The notes under the pieces were generated by a model. That model worked only from the letters and a program-made list of their open reading frames with translations. It searched no databases and had not been told where the DNA came from. A program made the translations under genes and the position numbers. A stretch of DNA of 64,000 nt, taken from positions 496,001 through 560,000 of the forward strand of contig JAACJP010000009.1 of the NCBI GenBank assembly GCA_013368375.1. Reading direction: 5' to 3'. This document shows, piece by piece, positions 15,553-25,616 of this stretch (position 1 is its first letter; every line of letters starts with the position of its first letter). The DNA comes from Tricholomella constricta (Eukaryota; Basidiomycota; Agaricomycetes; Agaricales; Lyophyllaceae).

Positions 15553-17528
15553 ATGCAGGCGGTCCACCAGCTTCCCCCGATGCTGGGCCACCACTACACC
15601 CATCATACACACAACAACATCCCAAACCCTGGTCCAAGCGTAATGCCCACTCCACCAGTCACCACACGCAAGCGCAAGCGCGCCCATCAGTATACTGTCA
15701 GCTACAGCGAGGTCCAAGAGGTCGACAGCGATGGCACACTGCGAGAAGTCATCGTAATCGAGGATACGCCGCCTCCACCCACCATGTCACCCGCCACGAC
15801 CCATAACGGTGCTTTCTCAGCGTCTTATCAACCCCCCATTTACTCTGCACCGATAAGAACGAGGGCAAGAGCTGCTGCAGAAGCCCAGGCGCTTTCCTCG
15901 AGCTCTTCCGCAATCGTCGCTCCCGCCCCCAAGAAGAGAAAACGGGAACACCCCGAGGAGGTCCGTGCGCCGGCTGCAAAGAGGATTGCCCCCAGTGGTC
16001 ACCAGGCGCAGCAAGCCGTCCAGACAAAATCATGGGATAGCAAATACACTGCTGCCACTGAAGACGTACGCACCTGCAAACATCTGGCATTAATACATAT
16101 CAAAATAACCTCTTTCTCTTAGGCATCCAAGGGGTCTATCTCTTGCGATGACAAGGAAGGACACTACATCATCGTCCCTGATGACCTTATCCATCGCCGC
16201 TGTACGTCCTTTTTCCATCATCGCTGCATACTTTGACTCATCTTCGTCACAGATCGTACGGTCCGACTACTTGGACAGGGAACATTTGGCAAGGTCGTTG
16301 AAGCCGTGGACACGGAAACAAACAACCGAGTCGCGATAAAGATCATTCGAGCTATACCAAAGTACCGTGACGCCAGTAAAATTGAGGTCAGAGTACTACA
16401 GAAACTCAAAGAACGCGATCCGCTCAACCGCAAGTATGTACACCTCTACGCCACATGATCATTGCTGATTCTGCACTTGCAGCAAATGTATCCATCTACT
16501 TCAATGGTTTGACCACCGGAACCACATATGTCTTGTCTCGGAACTACTGGGGATGTGTGTGTACGATTTTATCAAGGAGAACGAATTCGCTCCTTTTCCT
16601 CGCTACCACATACAAAGTTTTGCTCGACAGTTACTAGGGAGTGTGGCGTGTAAGCTTCTTCTCGATTTTTCTATCTCCGATTTCTAATTAGCCGTCCGTC
16701 TCAGTTCTCCACGAGCTTCATCTAATCCACACTGATCTGAAGCCGGAAAACATCTTGCTTGTCCACAATGATTACACAACAGTCGCTGTGCCCGTGCCCG
16801 GCAAAGTATGGTTGTCTTTCTTGCATCTCACTGGCGAAAACTGATGTCTTTCACATAAGCGGAATGCACCACCGAGGATGAAACGAATATTGGAGTCGAC
16901 CGATATCCGGTTGATCGATTTTGGATCTGCTACCTTTGACTCAGAATACCACTCGACTGTCGTATCCACTCGACATTACCGTGCACCCGAGATTATATTG
17001 GGTACGTGGTATATCCCCTCTTTCCCCGCCACACCTCTGATCACCCTATGCAGGTCTAGGCTGGTCCTACCCCTGCGATGCTTACTCTCTGGGGTGCATT
17101 CTTGTGGAGTTTTTCACTGGAATTGCGTTGTTCCAGACGCACGACAACTTAGAGCACCTGGCCATGATGGAGATGGTCATGGGTAAGATGCCGGAGCGAT
17201 TCGCACGGGCGGGTGCACGCTCCAAACCCGAGTTTTTCAAAGAAGGCGCGAAACTCGACTGGCCCAAGGCAAAAGCTTCTCGCCAGAGCAAGAAAGAGGT
17301 CCGCGCGACTCGCCCACTCACGGTTTGTCACCTTCCTTGCCTACCGTTGTTATTAAACTGATGAGTTTTTTTTGCACGCAGGACGTCATACCACCCACCG
17401 ATCTCATTAATCGGCAGTTCTTGAACCTGGTTCAGAAGCTCCTTAGCTTTGACCCCGCGCAGCGCATCACCGTACGGGAAGCCCTCAATCACCCGTACTT
17501 CGCGCTGAGCATCCCCGAGGAGATATAA
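15553..17528 (+). CDS. LAMMER (CLK-type) dual-specificity protein kinase
   Basis: Six to eight exons; start at [12 protein letters not shown] low-complexity N-terminus of about 170 residues with basic clusters ([16 protein letters not shown]; nuclear signals) precedes the kinase domain. Kinase landmarks: the glycine loop [13 protein letters not shown], the VAIKII lysine, the catalytic loop [11 protein letters not shown] (HxDxKxxN), the DFGSATFD magnesium loop, and [20 protein letters not shown] in subdomains VIII-IX. The family signature EHLAMMExxxG is present as [11 protein letters not shown] at about 17154-17187, so the Arg of the namesake EHLAMMERILG is Met. The C-terminal lobe ends [32 protein letters not shown]. 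Family members phosphorylate SR-type splicing factors and transcription regulators in the nucleus. The large ORF over its 3' end is not coding. Confidence 0.93.
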
Positions 17529-18454
17529 GCCCCGTTTCGTTCCGTACATATTTGTACCCCTGCATCCGTCCGTCCGCTGTGACCTTGCCCCCAGCCCTCC
17601 CCGCTACGCTGGCAGCCACCACCGGACGCTCGTCTATTATTTTTACGAAGCGACTCTACAATTGTACATCAATGTCTGTCTCGTGTCTCCGCATTTACGA
17701 TCTCTCGATTCCTCCTGTCCTCCTAGTACCTTCAACAACACAACGTTTTTCGGGAAAAATGTCTCCAATACCAATGGTCTTGGTCGTCGCATCCTTACGG
17801 TTGCCACACAATATCCCTCCGCATCACACACTCATTGTCCACGATGCGGATCTCGAATTGGCCTGGCAAGCCTCCTTCGCCCCTGCCTTCCTCCAGGCGT
17901 CGTCGCCGCTGTGATCGCCGCATCCCCCTGCTGTTGCAAGTGCATAATCCGTACCTTCTCGCGCATCATAATCCTCCCATACGCACGCAATATGATGACA
18001 ACACACGCACATATTTTTCTTCAGCCTCGCTGCTTCAATCAAGTTCACCCACCATTCATTATTCATTCATCGCATTATTACCCGCTACCCCCACACTCCC
18101 TATTAAACCTCCATTCTCACCCACATCGATTTTCGCATTCGCATTCTTCACTTCCGCTGTTGCTTGCGACACCCCTCACGCACGTTGTTTGATTCTGCCT
18201 TCCATTCCTTGCCTGTTCCCCGTTGCCATTGATTGTCACTCGCCAGTTGCCACTTGTCGCATGTCACTTGTCATTGTCCGGGACGCATCACCACACTCAT
18301 CGTCTGTCTTCTCTTCTCCGTCTCTCTCTATCTATCTATCTACGGGTTGGCTATTATATCTTTGTACCATCACCCCCAATCATAGACGCGACAGAACCAG
18401 AATCAAAAACAGGCACACGCAAAAGAAAGAAATCCTAGAGCGCTCGATTTGCCC
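17529..18454. other. Pyrimidine-rich 3'/intergenic region
   Basis: Strongly C/T-rich with (CTAT)n and CTCT runs near 18320-18345. It should hold the kinase 3' UTR and perhaps the promoter of the short frame that begins at 18455. Long ORFs here arise from the skewed composition. Confidence 0.4.
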
Positions 18455-18663
18455 ATGCCGCTACCTGGCCAGGACATGGCAGAACCGAATACGAAATACA
18501 TACTACCATCCCGAGCATGGTACGGTTGCATCCAGAAGCACCCTCCGCTGTCTCGTCCGCATCTCGATCCGGTGTGTCGTTTGCAGGCTCTCGGTTCTTC
18601 GATCATGGCCTAGCCTGGTCGTCCGGCTCATGGCAGTCCCGAGGGTTGCCTCAAGGCTATGGC
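18455..18663 (+). pseudogene. Possible first exon of a gene cut by the transposon
   Basis: After a CT-rich leader with a TATAT-like element near 18354-18360, two candidate frames start: MPLPGQDMAEPNTKY at 18455 (52 codons, stop at 18611-18613) and MVRLHPEAPSAVSSAS at 18517. The second stays open up to 18663, where the transposon terminal repeat begins, and would run into it. Either could be the remains of a small gene interrupted by the insertion. No homology is recognised, and no obvious continuation is seen after 25223 or 31893. Confidence 0.2.
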
Positions 18664-18693
18664 GAGTCTGTAGTCGATTGTTACATCTCGATT
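18664..18693 (+). repeat. Left terminal inverted repeat, copy 1
   Basis: A 30-bp TIR, starting GAGTCTGTAGTCGATTG. Compared with the inverted right end it differs only at positions 1, 7 and 8. Confidence 0.93.
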
Positions 18694-18955
18694 GAGATCG
18701 CCGATGGCGGAAGCCCCAGGAGAAGGTAAGAACACCGAGAAGTCAGTGTCACTGCCAGCCTCGCTATTCCGAACAGTGAAGGACCCAGGGAACCCTGTCG
18801 TCGCCATCAACCTCAGCGTATCTCCAGCCGAGTTTTGGACAGTGCTATTATCTATACATTTGATATGGCCTTTCTGCTATTATTATTTTCAGAACATTGA
18901 CTACATGACTTGAGTATAAAAGTTTCGGCCAAGGACAGTAAGACATGATTATATA

Positions 18956-21900
18956 TTATAGCTCCCCAATATCTGATTCCGAGTACGCTGCATACCTGTT
19001 CATAATTTGTGAGTGAGGAGGCTCACGGCCGTATGAAAAAGTGTCGGTTCCTAAAAAAAGCGCATCAAAGTCCGGAGTCGTCGAAAAATGCAGGTCGTGA
19101 TAAGGTCTGATTTCGCCATGAGACGCAGGGGTGGGGATGACTGGTAGCGGCGCGGTATCCCAATGATGAAGGGTCGGTGATGGTTCGTGAGTATCAAACA
19201 TCGGCAAAGTATTGCTCGACGGCATGCTGTGAGTTGTAGAGATATCGGACGTGTCCCTTCGTAGGTCAACACTTTCGGTGGGCCTAGTCTGAAGTGCTGG
19301 TAGAGAGGTATAAGTAAGGCAAGCAATAATTTACTCTCAGTCGTCGCACCTGAAGTTCTACGCCGTTTTGATGGAGACTGAGAAAACACGTCGTTGCTGC
19401 TTTTTTTTGTCGATGGAGACTGACGGACCGTGTCGTGGCTACTTTCTTTCTCGGATTTTGCGGTCGCCATGCGACGCTGAACAGTGACTGAATTTTTGAA
19501 GAGTCAGGAAGAAGCGTGGTGGAGGATAACTTTCGGTGCTTACTCTGCCGCCCAACAGATGTCATCATCCTCCGATAGTGAGTAGCTGCTTGATCCCGAG
19601 CATTTACTCCAAGAGATGCATGAAGCTCGAGGCTTGCCATTGCCCGCCCGTCGTATTGCATTCCCCTCATTATCCCAGCAAGCATGGTGAGGTTGATGCC
19701 GTCACGGTTGATGTTTCGGTGTGCCTGTTCGTTTCCGTTGCTGGTGGAGGCCGACGCTTTCCAGAACTGAATTGGAATAAGGCTCATCGGCTGATACACT
19801 GCGGGCAAGACAAATTTTGACCCCGTACGCTTGTCGTTCAACCAGGCTAACAAAGTTGTCATCAATACTAGAAATAACCGACGTGCAGCGACATACCTTT
19901 TGCCTTTTGCCCTCCAGCTTCGATAAACCGGAGCGTCTCCTCAAGGCAGGCATGAGGTTGGGACGAAGCGAGGCTCAGCATCGCAATACGGACATCTTTT
20001 GAAATGTAGCGGCGGATATCATTGATGTTTCTCTTGAAGTGCGTGATGCAAATTCGAAAAAATCGGCGCAAGTGTTCGTAGGGATCAAGGTCACGTAGCC
20101 GCTGCTTTCCATCATAGCGGCAGAACCGATCGAGCGGCTGGCATAAGAGCTGGCAGAAGCGTCCGAGGCCTATCACAAAAGTTGGTACCCTTCATTGAAT
20201 GAATTTTGAAGACATACCGAGGGCCTGGCCCTTGTGCGCATCTGCAATCCATGTCTCGAACCCGTCACCATGGATATAATAAAACTGGACAGGTAGACCT
20301 GTATCAGCAGTCGCTATCTCGAACAGGCGCCGAAAAAGGATGCAATGGGCTTCAGCGGATTGTGATGTTGTAAATGCTCGAGTAACTACAACGGCTTTTC
20401 GAAATTGATCAGAGATTAGATGACGAACCGAAAATGACTTACATCGCATGCGCTCAGCATCCCATGTCTCTATTTCAAATTCCTGCCAGCCATGTAATCG
20501 CTTGAATGATGTATCGATGGTGGGGCGCTTGCATTTCAAGAGTCGACACGACATAGCCGGGCTCATGCAAATTACGAGGCGAAATTCTTTGTTCTTCTCG
20601 ATTGTGTGAGCTTCCACGCAGCGAACATATCGTTCCTCTAACGGGAGTGTATTGTGCTCCGACAAAAGGTGAAGAGCACCTGGATTGTGTTGTCTTTAGT
20701 TGTGATCCTTGTCAAAAAAGAGACGACAACTAACCTGACCATCCGGTTCCAGACGGAAATAGCTCAGCTCGCAAAACATCAATATGGCGACGAACATAAT
20801 CAAGGTTGCCGAGTGATGGGTGAAGGTCCGAAAGCGTAGGGTCGACAAGTCTCTGCCATCCCAGGTGCTTTCGCAAGGCAAACATGAAATTGGAGTCGAG
20901 CAAAGCTTTTCGTGGCGTGACATCAGCTAATTTCCAGCCCATATTTCTGAAGAGGGATTCGAGTAGATTCGAAAGGATGGGAGGAGTCTTGAGTGGAGGA
21001 GGAGGTAAGTGTGAGTGTGGATTGCGGCATATTATCACCACCCGAGGGCACACAACCAGGTTGTCAGGGGTGTATATGTCAAATTGAGCAGTACACGGCA
21101 TACCATCTGACCGTGGTTCTAAACGACCCCGTTGAAGGGCACCATTCGCTAACCTGTGCCAGTATGCTTTTGGCTGACTTAGTTATTCGTCAATGAAGAA
21201 ATTATAGAATAACGTACGACAGTGTTGCTTTTGCTCACTTGGCGACGCTACAAAGGTGCAGGGTGCCAGTGGACCATAGCCGAACTGCTTTGCGGGCAGT
21301 TCAAACCGCATCACGGCGGCTGCATCACCGCTCATCAAGGCGGCAAGATATTCCAAGTTGAACTCATCAATGTTCCGAAGAACGAGGTGGTCCAGATTTT
21401 TTGCGTCGCGTTTTGCACATCTGGGGACCATCTTAGATTAGATTTTATACCAAGAGATGCTAACCCACTTACTGAATGTACCACTGACTGTACTTGTCGC
21501 ACTGGAACAGAAGCCGGCCTCTACATGTTGTGTTCCGCTCTTTGCCACGAAAATTCGAGGCATCGTTGTCACCCTCCGGAACATTACAGATAGTAAAATC
21601 TCCATCCAAATCAATACTCGCATCAAATCCACATCCTTTCTCCTGGATAGCACAAAAGAAAGCCAGGGTCTTCATGAATACTTCTTCATCGGCTGTTCCA
21701 GTGCTACGAACGCTGTGTCGACTGAAGAGCGGAAGTTCATGACGAGAGGTAAAAAAATGCGATATGTCGAGAGGCTGGAGGGATGGAGCCGCCGAGCAGT
21801 ACTTTAGACCTTTGCCTGTACACTCAACGTTAGAAGACATTCAACTCCAAAAAACAATTGTGATGTGACATACATGACGTCCGAAGATGCTTGCTGTAGG

Positions 21901-22360
21901 CCCGGGTTCCATCGCGATTGACAAGAAGGCCACAAAAAACATCTGAATGACCTCCGTGGCCATCACCAAGAGAGTACTGGATGTTGAACTTGGGGTGTAC
22001 GAAGTTTGTTGGGTCGACGACAAACCGATGAGCAACAGACTCGCCCTTGCATGACCCTGTCTGTGGATATTCAACGATAGCATTGAGGGGATGATCAATA
22101 AGTGCATCGACAGTGGTCAGCCGGTTGATGTGATTGATTCCAGCAAGTAATTCCTTCTCGGAAAATGAGCGCGCTATGGGTGGTTCATATTGTGACAGCT
22201 GGACTTCAGCTGAAGGTGATTGTGGCATGTTGTCCGAGATGAAGGTGGATAGCTGGAGGGCATCAGGATCGTCAGATGCGCCATGTACGTTGAGTCCAAC
22301 ATCGTCGAGAATCTGTTTGGCTTGTAACAAAGCGCTGAGCTGAACCACTGACAGAGGCAT
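18956..22360 (-). CDS. DDE transposase of an uncharacterised Agaricomycete family, copy 1
   Basis: About ten exons; roughly 950-1,000 residues. The N-terminus (from MPLSVVQLSALLQ; start uncertain) leads into a Cys-rich, probably zinc-binding region (HLRTSCKGLKYCS, FCAIQEKGCGFD, TTCRGRLLFQC, QCAKRDAKN) that fits DNA binding. A conserved middle follows: PLAPCTFVASPSEQK, PCTAQFDIYTP, CRNPHSH, LHPSLGNLDYVRRHID. The presumed catalytic triad is Asp in IDTSFKRLHGW (codon 20513-20515), Asp in WIADAHKGQALG (20240-20242) and Glu in STSNGNEQAHRNINRDG (19728-19730), the TNxxExxH pattern typical of the third acidic residue. The tail is basic (SPSKRRRTSG) and Ser/Thr-rich, ending SESDIGEL. All frames are open once the introns are removed, so it looks intact. 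The 9-bp target duplication at copy 2 and the motif spacing suggest the Mutator-like superfamily. Confidence 0.85.
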
Positions 22361-22738
22361 GGAGACGAGGGCAGGGGAATTGTGAAATTCATGTATTTCA
22401 TTGGAGTTGTTAAAGACTCGGAGTGGTTTTTGGACAAGCAGGAGTACCGATGCATGGACACTGATAAATTGAGGAAGTCGGTATGGCGGTAGGATGTGAG
22501 AAAGTCAGTTCGACATTGTTTACTCGTAACAAGCTGAGCCGCAACATATCTTAAACACCGAAATGACCTTTCTCTCCTCCCGACTGCTTCATGCCGCTGC
22601 AAGCGCACCATCGTTGTAATCCTATAGGCCAGTTTATTTGAATGTTGCAAGTACAGCGGAATTAACAGACTTACACAGCGTAAAATTCTTCTATAATTTT
22701 TTTTTCACTCAACTTGAGTTTTCATCCGCAGGCAACAA

Positions 22739-24168
22739 ATGCGTGAGCAGTCGTTGAAGCAAACAACGACCCTACCCTTCCATAATTCGGATGAAGTTCT
22801 ATTTTTTTTGGATGTGCTGCCAGTGGACGGGCCTTACCCTGGACTGGTGCTTGACTTCGACGTGTGCTAGATAGACCGAGGCATGTAAAATAGAACGTAT
22901 AAAGGTAGACCAGTGTGTTCACTCAATGGTCAAGCTAACTCGTCTCTAGATGGCACTTCAGATAGCTAACGAGGCCCAGCGCGGGCAGTATACAATGGTC
23001 AGGGCTCTCCAGCAGAGGAGCACTGAAATACTGGTCTTCAGCCGCGAAGTTGGCCAAGTCGTAGAGGTGGCATAGTATGTACTTTTTCCGACCTGTTTCC
23101 TTGTCTTTCATAGCTAATCAACACTCTCCAAGTCCGGTGTGCGCCCAAACCAATCAGCGCATTGTTGCTACTGGTGTTCGGGGCTTTCTTCGAAAGCGGG
23201 GACTCTTCCTGGAGTGCTTTTGTGGCATGACCTCCGATGTGCCACTCTCCACGCAGATTATCCACTCTGCGACAGAACCACCGATTGCCTATGTCTTTTG
23301 CCACTATGAGCCGAGCAAATGCGACTTCAGGAGTACATTTATTGTTTCATCTTATCTGGTAATTCAACTAATTAGTGTCGCGCAGTCAACCTTAACAATG
23401 TGCGTGCTAGAGGACTGTTGCAGTCCACATACATGCACCTTGCAAAAGGTATGAGCTTTCTGCTATTACCACGACGCTTTGTACTTACACTGGCATTGTT
23501 TCAGCACCTGATCTTGCATCTATTGCCCTTGCATTTCTTACGCGCGCAACCATTAACTCCCCCGAGGTTACTCCTTACTTTGAGGGATACTTCGGCTCGT
23601 ATGAACCCGACCCAACGAAGGCAAGGCAACTCAGCGGCCCTCGCCTGACACTTCCGTATTACCGTCCTGTTGCTCCGACTACTCCATCTAAAGGCAAGCA
23701 CAGGCTCGCGGAAGGTGAGTGATACCCTACTTATTTTTCTGTATGCCACCTGACAGTACTCTTTCAGAAGATCCGTACGCCCCTAGTGCTCTGCGGCCTC
23801 ATTCGAAAAAACGATTCCGCCCTCAGCATATGGGATCTTCAGATGGACTCAACAACTCCTCGCCCTTTGCTTTGTCCTCTTCTGCGAGCTCATCTATTCC
23901 AAGCTCTCCCACTCCGTGGCCCCCGATGCAGCCAGTGGCTGGTCCTTCTCGCGCGAGAACCACCATACGGCCACCTCGAACTGAAGCCCGCAGATCACCC
24001 GAAGTTATCACAATCAACGACACCACCGATAATCTACAGCGCCTTCTGGACGGTGACGGAATTTCGAAGTATGAATGGGTGGGTTTGGTAGAGGAATGCG
24101 ACAAGTGTCACTGCTTTTACCGTGAAGACGTTTTGAAGCTTCACATTGATCACTGTGCTGAAGCTTAG
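22739..24168 (+). CDS. GRF-like zinc finger plus C2HC finger protein of the transposon, copy 1
   Basis: Divergent from the transposase. Six exons fit in one frame: MREQSLKQ..VLDFD, MALQIANEAQRG..VEVA, then a finger-bearing exon, NLNNVRARGLLQS..LAK, APDLASIALAFL..LAE and EDPYAPSALRP to the stop at 24166-24168. The third exon has CFCGMTSD..YVFCHYEPSKCDFR, matching the GRF zinc finger spacing (CxCG, then FxC and CxF). The C-terminus has ECDKCHCFYREDVLKLHIDHC, a Cys-x2-Cys..His-x3-Cys finger. Between them is a Ser/Pro-rich linker with a short basic element (SKKRFRP). Upstream, a possible acceptor just before 22739 means a further 5' exon may exist; the alternative start is 22950. GRF fingers bind single-stranded or damaged DNA, so a role in transposition or in protecting ends is plausible but inferred. 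Confidence 0.7.
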
Positions 24169-25193
24169 GTACGCAGACCTCACATTCAAACCAAGCGACG
24201 GGTAGCGCCGTTCTTGCAGTCGTACAAAAAGAATGTATACTCTAATGCTATATTCGTGCATCACGAACATTTCTGCAGCAGCAAAAAATTTACATTCAGT
24301 AGTACATTTATAAGGGACACTGCAATAGTACTACATCATATGTACCTTGGATCCAACCCACTGCTAGACATCAAGCACCGTCCGCGAGTTCATACCTCGA
24401 GTTCCTTTAGAGGCCCAGCCCGCGCCGCAAACCCCCCCCCCCCCTCGCCCCCACCCCCAAGTTGCAGCACCATAAACAGTACTCGATACGCAGACCGCCT
24501 GCGATGATTTCAGGGGCCTCAGGTTTGGGAGCTACGTTGAGGCAGGGAAAGGTGATAGCCCAGCGATAACTGATGCCTGGCCGCAATGCAGAGCAACAAG
24601 CCTCCCCAGCCACTTGCCCAGCTCGAGGAAGACACGGGCAGCCGGCATGTTGGTGGATGGGAGCCAGGTGCCTGCTGGGCTCAGAGGGTGGGCAGGGAAT
24701 ACCGGCGGAAAAAAAATGACACACCTTGCAGATTTCCCACCTGCCCTGTACTCCTGGCATCCCTGTGCAGGAGCAATCATTCCAGCGAGACGAGATGAGA
24801 AGGCAAATGTACAGGCTATAAGAATGCATTGAAATTAACTTGGACCGGAGAGAAAAGGCGACTCACAAACTTTGCGGCGACGAGTACTAAGTACTGTCAC
24901 AGGCGTGCACGCAGTGCTATTGAAAACAAGTTGAGGAGAGAAAGAAACAGAGAAGCGTGCCGGCGAGGGGCCGATCTAGCCAAACCGACCATCACTGCCA
25001 GCCTCAGTGTCGTCTCAACTACGTAGGACTTGCTTAACAATTCGATATTTGGTCGTTATGGATCAAAACCATGTACATGAAAGGTCTCTCGGGTCCCACC
25101 AGCCTCGAGTCAACCCTGCGTTACCCGCTGTTCAGGAAGAGCTTCAGAAGCAACGTCGGGTGTCCGGATTGAGCGTTTGATCTGGCAGATCCT
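24169..25193. other. Non-coding right arm of transposon copy 1
   Basis: About 1 kb between the zinc-finger gene and the right TIR. It holds a C13 homopolymer near 24431-24443 followed by CCCC(A/T)-rich sequence. ORFs on both strands lack motifs and overlap. It may contain subterminal binding sites, but no clear array of short repeats is visible. Confidence 0.5.
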
Positions 25194-25223
25194 AATCGAG
25201 ATGTAACAATCGACTCAAGACTG
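25194..25223 (-). repeat. Right terminal inverted repeat, copy 1
   Basis: Inverted counterpart of 18664-18693 (27 of 30 matches), ending CAATCGACTCAAGACTG. Confidence 0.93.
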
Positions 25224-25324
25224 GTTTGGGACCATTGGCCTGTTAGCTTTGTACGTACCGCCGTGAGGAGGAGTCAAGTGCACGCTTTTCTGTCATGATG
25301 CTCCCACCTAGGTGCCAGTGCGAG
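25224..25324. other. 101-bp host spacer between the transposon copies
   Basis: Unique sequence not shared with either transposon. Its last 9 bp (CAGTGCGAG, 25316-25324) are the left target duplication of copy 2. No gene. Confidence 0.8.
25316..25324. repeat. Left 9-bp target site duplication of copy 2
   Basis: CAGTGCGAG directly before the left TIR is repeated exactly after the right TIR at 31885-31893. A tenth base (G) also matches if the element is taken to begin one base later. Confidence 0.9.
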
Positions 25325-25354
25325 GAGTCTGTAGTCGATTGTTACATCTCGATT
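25325..25354 (+). repeat. Left terminal inverted repeat, copy 2
   Basis: Identical to 18664-18693. Confidence 0.93.
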
Positions 25355-25616
25355 GAGATCGCCGATGGCGGAAGCCCCAGGAGAAGGTAAGAACACCGAG
25401 AAGTCAGTGTCACTGCCAGCCTCGCTATTCCGAACAGTGAAGGACCCAGGGAACCCTGTCGTCGCCATCAACCTCAGCGTATCTCCAGCCGAGTTTTGGA
25501 CAGTGCTATTATCTATACATTTGATATGGCCTTTCTGCTATTATTATTTTCAGAACATTGACTACATGACTTGAGTATAAAAGTTTCGGCCAAGGACAGT
25601 AAGACATGATTATATA

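Larger units (their letters stand above)
18664..25223. mobile_element. MULE-like TIR DNA transposon, copy 1 (6,560 bp)
   Basis: Bounded by 30-bp terminal inverted repeats: 18664-18693 and, inverted, 25194-25223. They match at 27 of 30 positions; the inner 22 are identical and include AGTCGATTGTTACATCTCG. It encodes a DDE transposase (-) and a divergently oriented zinc-finger protein (+), with about 1 kb of non-coding DNA at the right end. No target duplication is seen: the 9 bp to the left (GGCTATGGC) differ from the 9 bp to the right (GTTTGGGAC). The same 6,560 bp recur at 25325-31884, offset exactly 6,661. Every reading frame in both strands is the same in the two copies, so identity is near or at 100%. 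Confidence 0.93.

Noticed and set aside
17835..18695. 286-codon plus-strand ORF downstream of the LAMMER kinase
   Set aside because: It lies in a C/T-skewed region where stops are rare, has no domain, is matched by long open frames in other phases and runs into the transposon TIR. Chance ORF.
24407..24829. 140-codon minus-strand ORF in the transposon right arm
   Set aside because: Cys/Gly/Pro-rich because it reads the C-run region. No motif, and it overlaps plus frames of the same length. Treated as non-coding.
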